Positions 36,257 to 44,050 of a stretch of 64,000 nt of DNA are shown one piece after another. The DNA comes from AP-15 sp963750195 (GTDB taxonomy: Bacteria; Pseudomonadota; Alphaproteobacteria; ATCC43930; CGMCC-115725). The stretch lies in contig CAVVPS010000018.1 in assembly GCA_963750195.1 (NCBI GenBank), positions 328,735 through 392,734 of the forward strand, written 5' to 3'. The position numbers were made by a program, and so were the translations under genes. Under the pieces are notes generated by a model, which was not told the origin of the DNA, searched no databases, and saw only the letters and a list, made by a program, of their open reading frames with translations. Position 1 is the first letter of the stretch. Each line of letters opens with the position of its first letter.

Positions 36257-37018
36257 TCAAGGGGGATCGGGGCAGGGCGCGCGTCGATAATGGTAGCGAT
36301 AGAGTTCCGCGAACCCGAGCCCCTCGTAGAGCGCGCGAGCCGGAGCGTTGGCCGCTTCGACCTCGAGGCAGGCGCCTCGGGCGCCTCGATCCGCGGCCCA
36401 GCCTGCCAGACTGGTGATAAGTCGTCGGGCATAGCCGCGACGCTGCCGGCTCGGATCAGTCACCACCGATTCGTAGCAGATCAGCCCGTCCTGGATCGCG
36501 CCATAGGCGAGTGCGGCAATACCACGATCATCCGAACGGATCGCGAAAGCGGCAGGAATAGCGAGGCGGCCGATGATCCGGCGATAGAGGCCGGCCTGCT
36601 TTTTTGTGTGGCGCTGCAACTGCGCCATGGCGGCGAACCATTGCGGCGTCGGCCGCGGCAGCAGCTGCACGTCGGGGTCTCGCATCGCCGGAACGACGCC
36701 GATATCGGCATGAAGAACCAGCGACAAGCCCTCGCCGCTGTATCCTCGCTCCGCGAGCTCTGCGTCGATGGTGGCATCGATGATCGAGGGCAGACGGAAG
36801 ATCGTCGGCAGTCGCTGATGTCGGTAGAGCGCCTCGCAGCCGGCGATCAACCTATCGGGATCCAGGGCGCGAACCCCAAGCGGGTTTGCCGAGTTGGCGC
36901 GCCGCGTCAGCCCGCCGCTGAACCGCAGCACCCAACCTCCGAGCAGCACCTGCCGCAACGCCGGCCAGGCATTGAGGCAGGTCTCCTCGACCCGCCAGGC
37001 CAGATCCGAGCCCACCAC
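36257..37018 (-). CDS. GNAT-family N-acetyltransferase
   Basis: 253 residues. The C-terminal GNAT fold has SVVTDPSRQRRGYARRLITSLAGWA (acetyl-CoA loop near residue 188) and ANAPARALYEGLGFAELYRYHYR. The N-terminal half (VEETCLNAWPAL, GGWVLRFSGGLTRRANS) matches the two-part GNATs related to the TabI/Aac type. The acceptor is unknown. It diverges from the CBS gene across 151 bases containing an FNR-type box. Confidence 0.85.
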   Translation of the reverse strand: MVGSDLAWRVEETCLNAWPALRQVLLGGWVLRFSGGLTRRANSANPLGVRALDPDRLIAGCEALYRHQRLPTIFRLPSIIDATIDAELAERGYSGEGLSLVLHADIGVVPAMRDPDVQLLPRPTPQWFAAMAQLQRHTKKQAGLYRRIIGRLAIPAAFAIRSDDRGIAALAYGAIQDGLICYESVVTDPSRQRRGYARRLITSLAGWAADRGARGACLEVEAANAPARALYEGLGFAELYRYHYRRAPCPDPP

Positions 37019-37063
37019 CTTAAGCCGCCTGCCGTTGCCGCTGTTTCACTACGATCCAACCGA

Positions 37064-37102
37064 TTGATTTAGGTCAAGAGCCCGGCCACCTCACTGTAAT
37101 AT
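37064..37102 (+). promoter_or_regulatory. FNR/FixK-type box and -10 upstream of CBS gene
   Basis: TTGATTTAGGTCAA (37064-37077) matches the TTGAT-N4-ATCAA anaerobic box at nine of ten positions. TAATAT at 37097-37102 forms a good -10; a start near 37109-37112 places the box at about -40, the class II activation site. The CBS gene starts at 37170. Confidence 0.65.
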
Positions 37103-37169
37103 CCTCCGCGGCTAGAGGCCCCACAATGGAACAATCTAGAAAACTGTCCGGGGTGGTGGAGAACCGACC

Positions 37170-37589
37170 ATGCGCAAGATGTCCGATCTGGTCCGCGACC
37201 AGCGACCTCTCGTACTCCCGGCCGGCGCAACCGTGATCGAGGCGGCTCGCCATATGCGCGAGCGCCGCGTCGGCGCCGTTCTGGTGACCGAGGAAGACGC
37301 CCGGCTCGTGGGCATCTTCACCGGGCGCGATGCCGTCAGTCGCGTGCTGGCCGAGGGAAGGGATGCGGCGACAACGACGTTGGCCGATGTCATGACCCTC
37401 GATCCGCGCACCCTGACGCCAAACCATACCGCCATCGAGGCGCTGCGTTTGATGCAAGATGCCCGGTGCCGCCATCTGCCGATCGTGCACGAAGGCAAAG
37501 TTGTCGGGATCGTCTCGCACGGTGATTTTACCGGCATGGAACGGGACCGGCTCGACGAAGAAACGGGCCTGTGGGAACGCATCGCCTAG
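37170..37589 (+). CDS. CBS-domain pair protein
   Basis: 139 residues consisting of two CBS motifs: MSDLVRDQRPLVLPAGATVIEAARHM and VMTLDPRTLTPNHTAIEALRLM, with FTGRDAV and VSHGDFTG ending each. Stand-alone CBS pairs bind adenine nucleotides and are frequent in low-oxygen regulons. The FNR-type box 93 bases upstream fits this. It is convergent with the BCAM0308-like gene. Confidence 0.9.
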   Translation: MRKMSDLVRDQRPLVLPAGATVIEAARHMRERRVGAVLVTEEDARLVGIFTGRDAVSRVLAEGRDAATTTLADVMTLDPRTLTPNHTAIEALRLMQDARCRHLPIVHEGKVVGIVSHGDFTGMERDRLDEETGLWERIA

Positions 37590-37612
37590 CGCACCAGCGA
37601 TGCGATGATGGC

Positions 37613-38129
37613 TCAGGTGGGCGGGCGCCAGTCGACCCGCACGAAATAGCCCCCCTCGTCGAAATGCATAGTGAGTTCGCCGTGGTGGGCGCGCTTCAAA
37701 GCCTCCCCGATGCGCCGGGGCAGGTGAATGTCGGTCGTTGAGATTACCAGGCCCTCGTTGGTCTCCCCGATATCGACAATGCGGTTGAGCGGGTGCTCGC
37801 CTTTCTCCGCTGACTCCTCGTTTCGCGCCAAGCCGATGATCTCATCCTTGCGCTGCCGGACGATGTCCCCGTGCAAGGTCACGGTGCCGGCGGGGAAGCG
37901 GTCGTTGATGCGGCGGCACGCCGGGCAGAGATCCTCGTGCGCGCCGGAGGGTGGCGGCCCCCATTGCCATCGGCCGTGGTGGTAGACCGCGCCGCATTGC
38001 CGACAAAGCGTCGGCTCCTGCAGCTTTCTGCTGCGCCTGATAGGGATCGAGGATGTGATCGCGCTGGGCGCGGCCGGCGATGCGGCGCCCCGCTTGGCCG
38101 GGCTGGGGCGATTGCCTGCTTGACTTCAT
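37613..38129 (-). pseudogene. BCAM0308-like protein, one-base frameshift
   Basis: The start ATG at 38129 has an excellent AGGAGGTGAG site. The frame runs MKSSRQSPQPGQAGRRIAGR to DPYQAQQK, then at 38025-38027 an AAA (AA expected) shifts it. The other frame continues LQEPTLCRQCGAVYHHGRWQ with a zinc-ribbon-like Cys pair and DLCPACRRINDRFPAG. It ends in TTDIHLPRRIGEALKRAHHG and a stop at 37613. The repaired product is about 171 residues. The family is named for a gene of the low-oxygen-activated locus of Burkholderia cenocepacia; its role is unknown. It may be a true mutation or a sequencing indel. Confidence 0.8.
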
Positions 38130-38190
38130 CTCACCTCCTGATCCCGTGCCGGCGGGCGCATGCATCAATCACCCTCTAGCGCCAGCCAGA

Positions 38191-38232
38191 AAAATATCGG
38201 TGATTGGAGAGCAGCGATTTGATCTCGATCAA
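38191..38232 (-). promoter_or_regulatory. FNR/FixK box and -10 for the BCAM0308-like gene
   Basis: TTGATCTCGATCAA (38219-38232) is a perfect TTGAT-N4-ATCAA box. On the minus strand TATTTT at 38191-38196 makes a -10, and a start near 38184 sets the box centre at -41.5. The ATG is at 38129. Confidence 0.7.
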
Positions 38233-38270
38233 AAGGGCCGCGTTCGATTTCGTCAGGCCCGGCGAGATCC

Positions 38271-38284
38271 TTGATGTGGATCAA
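38271..38284 (+). promoter_or_regulatory. FNR/FixK box for the BON gene
   Basis: TTGATGTGGATCAA is a second perfect box, 38 bases from the first and facing the BON gene that starts at 38345. A box centre at -41.5 would put the transcription start at about 38319; the -10 there (around TAAGCACGAT) is weak. Confidence 0.68.
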
Positions 38285-38344
38285 AGCACGACCCGGCAAG
38301 GTTAAGCACGATGATGGCCTCTTCGTCCGGGTGGAGGCTTTGGA

Positions 38345-39001
38345 ATGATCAGCGAACATCAGTTGCGGCAGGATGTGCTCGACGAGCTCGATTTCGAGCC
38401 GAGCGTCAATGCCGCCCATATCGGCGTCGGCGTCAATGCCGGCGTCGTGACCTTGACCGGGTTTGTGTCGAGTTACCGCGAAAAACTGGCAGCCGAGCGC
38501 GCGGCCCGGCGAGTCAAGGGGGTCAAGGCGATCGCCGAGGGGATCGAGGTGCGCCTTCCTTCCGACAAGAAAACCGGCGATGACGAGATCGCCGGACGGG
38601 CGGTCGATATCCTCAAATGGCGGGTCGGATTTCCCGCCGATCGGATTTCCATCAAGGTCGAGAAGGGTATCGTCTCCTTGACCGGCGACGTCGACTGGCA
38701 GTTCCAGAAAACGGAAGCCGAAGCTGCCGTCCACCACCTCTCGGGCGTTGTCGGTGTCGTCAATCTGGTCCGGGTCCGCTCTACGGTTCATGACTCGGAG
38801 GTCAAGGAGAAGATTTAAAAGGCGCTACATCGGAGCGCGGAACTGGACGCGTCACGGATCACCGTTCAAGCCGAAGGTGGAGGAAAGGTGGTTCTCGGCG
38901 GCAAGGTCCATGCCTGGTACGAGCGCGATCTTGCCGAGCAAGCGGCTTGGGCGGCGCCCGGCGTCACCGCGGTTGTCGATCACATCCTGATCGAACCTTA
39001 A
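38345..39001 (+). pseudogene. Triple-BON domain protein with premature TAA
   Basis: Codons 1-157 encode two BON domains: LDFEPSVNAAHIGVGVNAGVV and DRISIKVEKGIVSLTGDVDW, with GVVGVVNLVRVR at the end of the second. A TAA stops translation at 38816-38818 after VKEKI. The same frame stays open for another 60 codons that clearly encode the third BON domain (ALHRSAELDASRITVQAEGG, LAEQAAWAAPGVTAVVDHIL) to a TAA at 38999. GAA to TAA is one substitution. The protein may be truncated but partly functional. BON domains bind phospholipids or surfaces in envelope stress. A perfect FNR box precedes the gene. Confidence 0.85.
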
Positions 39002-39056
39002 TCCAGCGGATAGGTCCCGGCACCTTCTTACAATTCCTGGCAGAAAGGAAATAGTG

Positions 39057-39575
39057 ATGCCTCAGGTTCCAGTGGAAGTGAAGAAAACCACTCCGGCGCC
39101 GGATGTTTGGCAGTCGTTCCGCAGCGAGATGGACCGGTTGTTCGATCGGTTCGCCGGCGGTTTTGGATTCGGGTTCCCGTCGTTCCGCCGCCTGTTCGAT
39201 GTCGAACCAGCGTCGCGTGGCGAAAGTTCTTTCAGCTTCTCCGCGCCCGCGATCGATGTGACCGAAGACGAGAAGACTTACAAGATAACCGCGGAACTGC
39301 CGGGGCTGGACCAGAAGAATCTCGATGTCACGGTCTCGGGCGACATGCTGACGCTCAAAGGCGAGAAGCACCACGAGAAGGAAGAAAAGGACAAGAACCG
39401 CTACCTGTCGGAGCGCGCTTACGGATCGTTTCAGCGCAGCTTTGCGCTGCCGGAGAGTGTCGATCGCGACAAGATCACCGCCGATCTTTCCAAAGGTGTA
39501 CTGACGATTACCCTCCCGAAGACGGCCGAAGCCCAGAGACCCCAGAAGAAGATCGAGGTCAAAGCAGCAAGTTGA
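39057..39575 (+). CDS. Hsp20/alpha-crystallin small heat-shock protein
   Basis: 172 residues. The alpha-crystallin domain runs from about residue 63 (PAIDVTEDEKTYKITAELPG) to 160 (KGVLTITLPKTAEAQRPQKK), with the conserved G-V-L-T-I motif. The N-terminal arm DVWQSFRSEMDRLFDRFAGGFGFGFP is typical for the class. ATG at 39057 has AAAGGAAATAGTG. An ATP-independent holdase, it is 55 bases downstream of the BON gene and probably in its transcript, under the FNR-type control. Confidence 0.95.
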   Translation: MPQVPVEVKKTTPAPDVWQSFRSEMDRLFDRFAGGFGFGFPSFRRLFDVEPASRGESSFSFSAPAIDVTEDEKTYKITAELPGLDQKNLDVTVSGDMLTLKGEKHHEKEEKDKNRYLSERAYGSFQRSFALPESVDRDKITADLSKGVLTITLPKTAEAQRPQKKIEVKAAS

Positions 39576-39610
39576 GCTGATGCATGTTGGGCGCGGTAGT
39601 GGGCGCCCCG

Positions 39611-39694
39611 CCCGCCACGGAGCGTCGCAAGCTGTACATTAGCGAGCACGGAGAGGACATGCCGGAGGTCGGCAACTGGCGCTGGGCCTCGTGA
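39611..39694 (+). pseudogene. Remnant of a phosphoketolase C-terminus
   Basis: In frame, RKLYISEHGEDMPEVGNW then RWAS and a TGA at 39692 match the conserved extreme C-terminus of xylulose-5-phosphate/fructose-6-phosphate phosphoketolase (YIxEHGxDMPEIRxWxW). Nothing of the preceding 750 or so residues is present; the DNA before it is the Hsp20 gene end. This seems a deletion relic. Phosphoketolase is a common partner in such low-oxygen clusters. Confidence 0.55.
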
Positions 39695-39851
39695 GCGTGA
39701 CGTTTGCGTCCGATCGGGTTCGCCGATGCCCGCCCTCGCCGCGCAGGGGGACGAGCAGAGCATTGACCGGAGCATTGCCGGGTTGAACAGATATGAGCTA
39801 GCCTCGCCGCCAACTGCTGACGGCGGCCGCTCTGCGCCCATCTCCCTGACC

Positions 39852-40238
39852 ATGATCAGAAATTTTGCAGACCATTCGGCGAACGAGCGTACCTTCCTCG
39901 CCTGGGTGCGCACCGCCATCGCGGTGATGGCCTTCGGCTTCATCGTGGAAAAATTCGATCTGTTCCTGGAGGTCGCCGCTCCCTCCCTGGCAGGCCACAC
40001 GTTGTCATTGCCGGGCCAGAGGTTCGGCAATATTGCCGGACTGGCGCTGATCGTACTCGGCACAGCGATGGTCGCCATCGCGGCGGCCCGCTTCATGATC
40101 GCCGCTAGATACATCGACAGCGACGAGCAGCGCCCGGGGACGGGCTCGCGCATCGATGTCGCGCTCGCTGCCCTGCTGGTCCTACTCGGCTGCGCCTTGT
40201 TCCTTTATCTGTCGCATGCTCTGATCAACAGGCTCTGA
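39852..40238 (+). CDS. DUF202/YidH-like membrane protein
   Basis: 128 residues from ATG at 39852: MIRNFADHSANERTFLAWVRTAIAVMAFGF is the family opening, with the conserved NERTFLAWxRT. Three hydrophobic spans follow (about 20-38, 58-82 and 100-122). An in-frame extension to 39726 is unlikely to be coding. The ribosome site is weak. The function is unknown; it lies between Hsp20 and PPK2 in the stress cluster. Confidence 0.8.
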   Translation: MIRNFADHSANERTFLAWVRTAIAVMAFGFIVEKFDLFLEVAAPSLAGHTLSLPGQRFGNIAGLALIVLGTAMVAIAAARFMIAARYIDSDEQRPGTGSRIDVALAALLVLLGCALFLYLSHALINRL

Positions 40239-40283
40239 CCCGGCAGCAACTTTAAACCGCGCACCCGTCGTACCTTCGATCGC

Positions 40284-41153
40284 TCACTTTGTCAGCCGCT
40301 CGCGGATCGCCAGCAACTCCCGGCGGCGCTCCGCGCTCGTTTTGGGATAAGACATCTCCAGTCCCTCAAGCGTATCGAGCAAGATACTGGACACGATTAG
40401 CCGCGCGTTCTCCTTGTCGTCGGCGGGAACCACGTACCAGGGGGCATGCCGGGTGCTGGTCGCGCTGAGGCATTCGTCGTACGCCTTCATATAGTCCTTC
40501 CAGAACTTCCGCTCCTCGACATCAGCGAGGCTGAATTTCCAGTTCTTTTCCGGTTGGTCGATGCGTTGCAGGAAGCGCCTGCGCTGCTCCTCCTTCGAGA
40601 GGTGAAGGTAGAATTTGATGATGCGGGTGCCGTTATCATCAAGGTGTCGCTCCAAATTCGCGATCGAGCGATAGCGGTCGCGCCAGATCTTCTTCTTGTC
40701 GTGCGGCGCGTCCGCGAGCCCTTCGCTGCGGAGAATTTCCGGATGCACGCGGACGATCAACACCTCCTCGTAATACGAACGGTTGAAAATCCCGATCCGC
40801 CCGCGTTCCGGCAGATCGCGGGTGGTGCGCCATAGAAAATCGTGCTGGAGTTCGATCGGGCTGGGATGTTTGTAGCTGAACACCTGGCAGCCTTGCGGGT
40901 TCACCCCCGACATCACGTGCTTGATCGCACCGTCTTTCCCCGCCGCGTCCATCGCCTGAAAGATGAGCAGGACGGCGTAGGAATTGGATGCATAGAGCAG
41001 CTGCTGCAGGGCGCTCAGTTGTGCAACGTGCTCTGCCAGAAGCTGGTGATACTGCTCCTTTGACTGGTAAACAGGCTTTACCGTCGTCGGCCACTTTCCA
41101 AGATCGACCTCGTCTCCTTCCCGCACACGAAAGTCCTCTGAACGGATTTTCAT
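40284..41153 (-). CDS. ppk2: Polyphosphate kinase 2 family protein
   Basis: About 289 residues. Walker A-like loop LLIFQAMDAAGKDGAIKHVM (about residue 62), FNRSYYEEVLIVRVHPE (about 125), and the lid helix region KKIWRDRYRSIANLERHL (about 155). PPK2 enzymes use polyphosphate to phosphorylate nucleotides (AMP, ADP or GDP), linking polyphosphate stores to nucleotide balance. ATG at 41153 has AAAGGATGGTC; an alternative ATG sits two codons upstream at 41159. The class (I, II or III) cannot be fixed by eye. It is a natural energy-stress partner of the CBS and Usp genes. Confidence 0.93.
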   Translation of the reverse strand: MKIRSEDFRVREGDEVDLGKWPTTVKPVYQSKEQYHQLLAEHVAQLSALQQLLYASNSYAVLLIFQAMDAAGKDGAIKHVMSGVNPQGCQVFSYKHPSPIELQHDFLWRTTRDLPERGRIGIFNRSYYEEVLIVRVHPEILRSEGLADAPHDKKKIWRDRYRSIANLERHLDDNGTRIIKFYLHLSKEEQRRRFLQRIDQPEKNWKFSLADVEERKFWKDYMKAYDECLSATSTRHAPWYVVPADDKENARLIVSSILLDTLEGLEMSYPKTSAERRRELLAIRERLTK

Positions 41154-41402
41154 GACCATCCTTTCCGCGATGCCGGCGGCATTATCTCAATGCAGGGTAC
41201 AATTCATTCTCGTGCCTGCTCAAGTTCACACGACAGCTTCCGACGGTTTCTCCGGGTTATGGCCCCGGGGGTAGGGCAGCGGCAGCCGCCTGATTTGGAC
41301 ATTAAGGGCCTATGCAAAGGTACTTCGGGGCTCTGGCAATTGTACTGCTGATGGGGTTGGTGTGGCGCCGGCGAGGCGTTGCAAACCTTAGCGGGTGCTA
41401 AA

Positions 41403-41874
41403 CTAGTATCGGCCGCCGAGCTTGGTGTGGTCCCAGCTCGCGATCTTGTGCGGGGTTACTTTGAGAACCACGCGTTTTGGGGCGCTGTCGAGCGAGCCGC
41501 GGCGCCCGCTTTCAGGGCTACGGCGGCGGTGGTTCATGACCTGCCGCACCGTGTCGACATCCTCAATGATCTCACAGGTGCCGCGCACCATTACGCCGCG
41601 CAACTCGGCATAGCTGCCGCCGGTCTCGACCATCAGCCCGACCTTCGGGTTGCGGCGGATGTTCAGCACCTTCTGCGCCTTGGCGTAGGAGGTCATGTAA
41701 AAGACCCCGTCTTCGACATAAAACCCCATCGCCACGACATGCGGGAACCCGTCCTGGTCGATCGTGGCGAGAGCGCATTTCGGATTGTCGCGCAGAAACG
41801 CCGCCTGCTCCGCGGGAGTGAGTGCGGATCTGGCGGCGGCGCGGGGCCGCCGCCTCGGTTTCGCTGGCCGCCAT
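41403..41874 (-). pseudogene. Pyridoxamine 5'-phosphate oxidase-like protein, frameshifted near the N-terminus
   Basis: ATG at 41874 lies two bases after the Rieske gene stop (TGACAATGG), so coupled translation is expected: MAASETEAAAPRRR. The frame changes within the GC-rich run at about 41825-41860; a +1 shift then gives ARSALTPAEQAAFLRDNPKC, ALATIDQDGFPHVVAMGFYV and on to the C-terminus at 41403. The later frame has no start codon of its own before GTG-GCG-ATG. PNPOx-fold proteins bind FMN or F420/heme. An indel in sequencing or a true mutation are both possible. Confidence 0.8.
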
Positions 41875-41876
41875 TG

Positions 41877-43151
41877 TCACACCGTCTGCAGGATTTCCTC
41901 TTGCGACAACCCCTGAGGCACTGAAACGCGCCAGTCGCTGGCGCGCGGCACAACGGTCTCGGCGGCGCGCAACCGGTAGTAAGTCGGCCGCACGCCTGCG
42001 GGAGTGCCGCCCTCCGTGGCGGTGTTGACGGCCTGGCGGAGCAGCCGGCGCAATTGGATAATCGCCTTGTCGGCTGGCCCAAGATGTTCCTTGCTGCGGT
42101 CGACGATGCGCCCCATCGTTTCTTGGATCGCCCGGTCCTGCACATTGACGCCGTCAATTCCGGTGAAACTCTCGGTCCGTTGCACCGCGCGGTCGATCAG
42201 GTAGTCGTTGCCGCGGTTGGCCTTGGAGCGGAATGTCGTCTGGTCGACATGCAATGGCCCGTTGCCGATGCCGCGTTCAAGCCGGTCTTGATCGGTCAAC
42301 GGCTCGTCGGTAACGCTGTAGGCCCAGTTGTAAACCATCGTGTTTTCGTCATCGATCGGGACCCAGATATGCCCGGCATCGACCGGATTGCCGCGCTCAG
42401 AACGCGAGGCGCGGATCTGATGAAACGGCAGGATGTAATGATAGGTGCGGATATGCGACTGGTCGTCGCCGAGCGCCCGGATGCCGGCGTATTGATAGCC
42501 GTAATCGGTGATGTCCACGACGATACTGGGCGCCTTGGCGCGGACGTAGGCGCTCGACGGGTTGATCCCGCCGCGACCGGCATTGTCTTTCAAGAGCCGG
42601 TGCATGATCGGCGCGTGCGAGGTGTCGAGGCCGCCTTCGAGCGCCTGCAGCCAGTTGCATTCCTGGATGACTTTCGACGAGTGCCGATGTGTCTGTGGCG
42701 CCTGCGTCCAGGCGAATTTCGGCAGAGGCGGGGTGCGCTCGGGCGGGCCCATATAGGTCCAGATCACGCCGCCCATTTCGGCGGTCGGGTACGCGGTCAG
42801 GTGGACCTTGTGGCAGAACGGCTCGGGTTCGTTCATCTGCTCGACGCAGCTGCCGTCGACCGCGAATTTCCAGCCGTGATAGACGCAGCGCAGGCCGGAG
42901 TCTTCGTTGCGCCCGAACCACAAGGAAGCTCGGCGATGCGGACAATATTCGTCGATGAGCCCGATGCGCCCTTGGCTGTCGCGAAAAGCGACCAGGTCCT
43001 CGCCCAGGAGGCGCACCCGCACTGGCGGGCCGTCGGGCTCCTCCAATTCGCGGGCAAGCAAGGCCGGGATCCAATAGAGCCGCATCGTGCCGCCCATCGG
43101 GGTGCCCTGTCCGACCCGCGTTAAGAGCTCGTTTTCCTCGCGTGGAAGCAT
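41877..43151 (-). CDS. Rieske [2Fe-2S] ring-hydroxylating oxygenase, large subunit
   Basis: 424 residues from ATG at 43151 with AGGAG at good distance; a longer frame to 43208 begins MTGSSVVPRL but lacks that support. Rieske ligands are in CPHRRASLWFGRNEDSGLRC with YHGWKF, and the catalytic region has NWLQALEGGLDTSHAPIMHR. It shares the same architecture as 14946-16241, including FDV-like CVEQMNEPEPFCHKV against CLEQMNEPEPFCSKV. It is paired with a PNPOx-like gene. No reductase component is visible. Confidence 0.9.
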   Translation of the reverse strand: MLPREENELLTRVGQGTPMGGTMRLYWIPALLARELEEPDGPPVRVRLLGEDLVAFRDSQGRIGLIDEYCPHRRASLWFGRNEDSGLRCVYHGWKFAVDGSCVEQMNEPEPFCHKVHLTAYPTAEMGGVIWTYMGPPERTPPLPKFAWTQAPQTHRHSSKVIQECNWLQALEGGLDTSHAPIMHRLLKDNAGRGGINPSSAYVRAKAPSIVVDITDYGYQYAGIRALGDDQSHIRTYHYILPFHQIRASRSERGNPVDAGHIWVPIDDENTMVYNWAYSVTDEPLTDQDRLERGIGNGPLHVDQTTFRSKANRGNDYLIDRAVQRTESFTGIDGVNVQDRAIQETMGRIVDRSKEHLGPADKAIIQLRRLLRQAVNTATEGGTPAGVRPTYYRLRAAETVVPRASDWRVSVPQGLSQEEILQTV

Positions 43152-43221
43152 CGCCGTTTCTCCTATTCGTGCCTCGACAAGTCTCGGTACGACAGATGAT
43201 CCCGTCAAGCGACTCGGGCGC

Positions 43222-43785
43222 TCAGCGGTTGGCGCCGGGAACCCAGAGCACGTCGTGTGCGCCGTTGCCGTTGGCCCGGCGACCGAGCACGAAGAGATGG
43301 TCGGAAAGGCGGTTCAGATATTTGAGCGCCTCGGGATTGACCCGCTCGGTTCGGGCCAGTTCGCTGACCAGCCGCTCGGCCCGCCGGGTCACAGTGCGCG
43401 CCAGATGAAGATACGCCGCGGCAGCGGTCCCGCCGGGCAGAATGAACGAGTTGAGCGGCCCCATGGTCGCGTTCATCGCGTCGATTTCAAGTTCCAGCCG
43501 TTCGACCTGGGCGGCTAAAATTCGCAGTGCGCCGGCGCTGCGCCGGCCGCCTTCGGGCGTGCACAGATCGGCGCCGAGATCGAACAGATCGTTCTGGATA
43601 TGGCTGAGCATCACGTCCGCTTCGGCATCGGCATGGAGGCGGGCGATGCCGATCGCGGCATTGGCTTCGTCGACGGTGCCATAAGCGGCTACGCGCAATG
43701 CGTGCTTGGGCGCGCGCGAACCGTCGCCGAGCGACGTCTCACCGCCATCGCCGCCACGGGTATAGATCCGCGTTAACCGCACCAT
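43222..43785 (-). CDS. pduO: Cob(I)yrinic acid a,c-diamide adenosyltransferase, PduO type
   Basis: 187 residues. N-terminal RIYTRGGDGGETSLGDGSR is the ATP-binding signature, then RVAAYGTVDEANAAIG and the C-terminal RTVTRRAERLV and LSDHLFVLGRRANG. It transfers the adenosyl group of ATP to cob(I)alamin to make adenosylcobalamin. The twin-membrane gene is four bases upstream. Together with bluB at 51028-51669 it points to cobalamin production or salvage. Confidence 0.95.
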   Translation of the reverse strand: MVRLTRIYTRGGDGGETSLGDGSRAPKHALRVAAYGTVDEANAAIGIARLHADAEADVMLSHIQNDLFDLGADLCTPEGGRRSAGALRILAAQVERLELEIDAMNATMGPLNSFILPGGTAAAAYLHLARTVTRRAERLVSELARTERVNPEALKYLNRLSDHLFVLGRRANGNGAHDVLWVPGANR

Positions 43786-43789
43786 CGAA

Positions 43790-43981
43790 TTAATGACGGC
43801 TCAACAGCATCAGGATCGCGAGCAGCAGCAGCGCCAGCGCCTGCATGACGACCCGCATCTGCATCAGCTTGTTCGAGCGGCGCGGATTGCCGCCGCGCAG
43901 CATCGTCGCGACGCCAAACCCGAGGACGGTCAACACGCCAATCAAGGCGAGCACCAGCAGGGCCGTCACAAACGTAGTCAT
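43790..43981 (-). CDS. Twin transmembrane (HIG1-like) small protein
   Basis: 63 residues with two hydrophobic spans (about 5-28 and 42-60) around a basic loop containing GGNPRRSNKLMQMRV, the signature of alphaproteobacterial twin-transmembrane/HIG1-like proteins. It is nearly always found just upstream of the PduO-type adenosyltransferase, as here. Function unknown. Confidence 0.85.
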   Translation of the reverse strand: MTTFVTALLVLALIGVLTVLGFGVATMLRGGNPRRSNKLMQMRVVMQALALLLLAILMLLSRH

Positions 43982-44050
43982 CGCGGGAAGTATGGGCCTG
44001 TTGCCCGCATACGGCCAGGGCTCATCACGCCGTCGACCGGAGGGCTCGAT

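Noticed and set aside
38816..38818. In-frame stop in the BON gene as a recoded codon
   Set aside because: It is TAA, not TGA or TAG, and no recoding hairpin follows; a nonsense change is simpler.
41290..41402. Short signal-peptide-like frame on the plus strand (MQRYFGALAIVLLMGLV)
   Set aside because: Only 29 codons, running into the convergent PNPOx-like gene; possibly a gene remnant but no family match.
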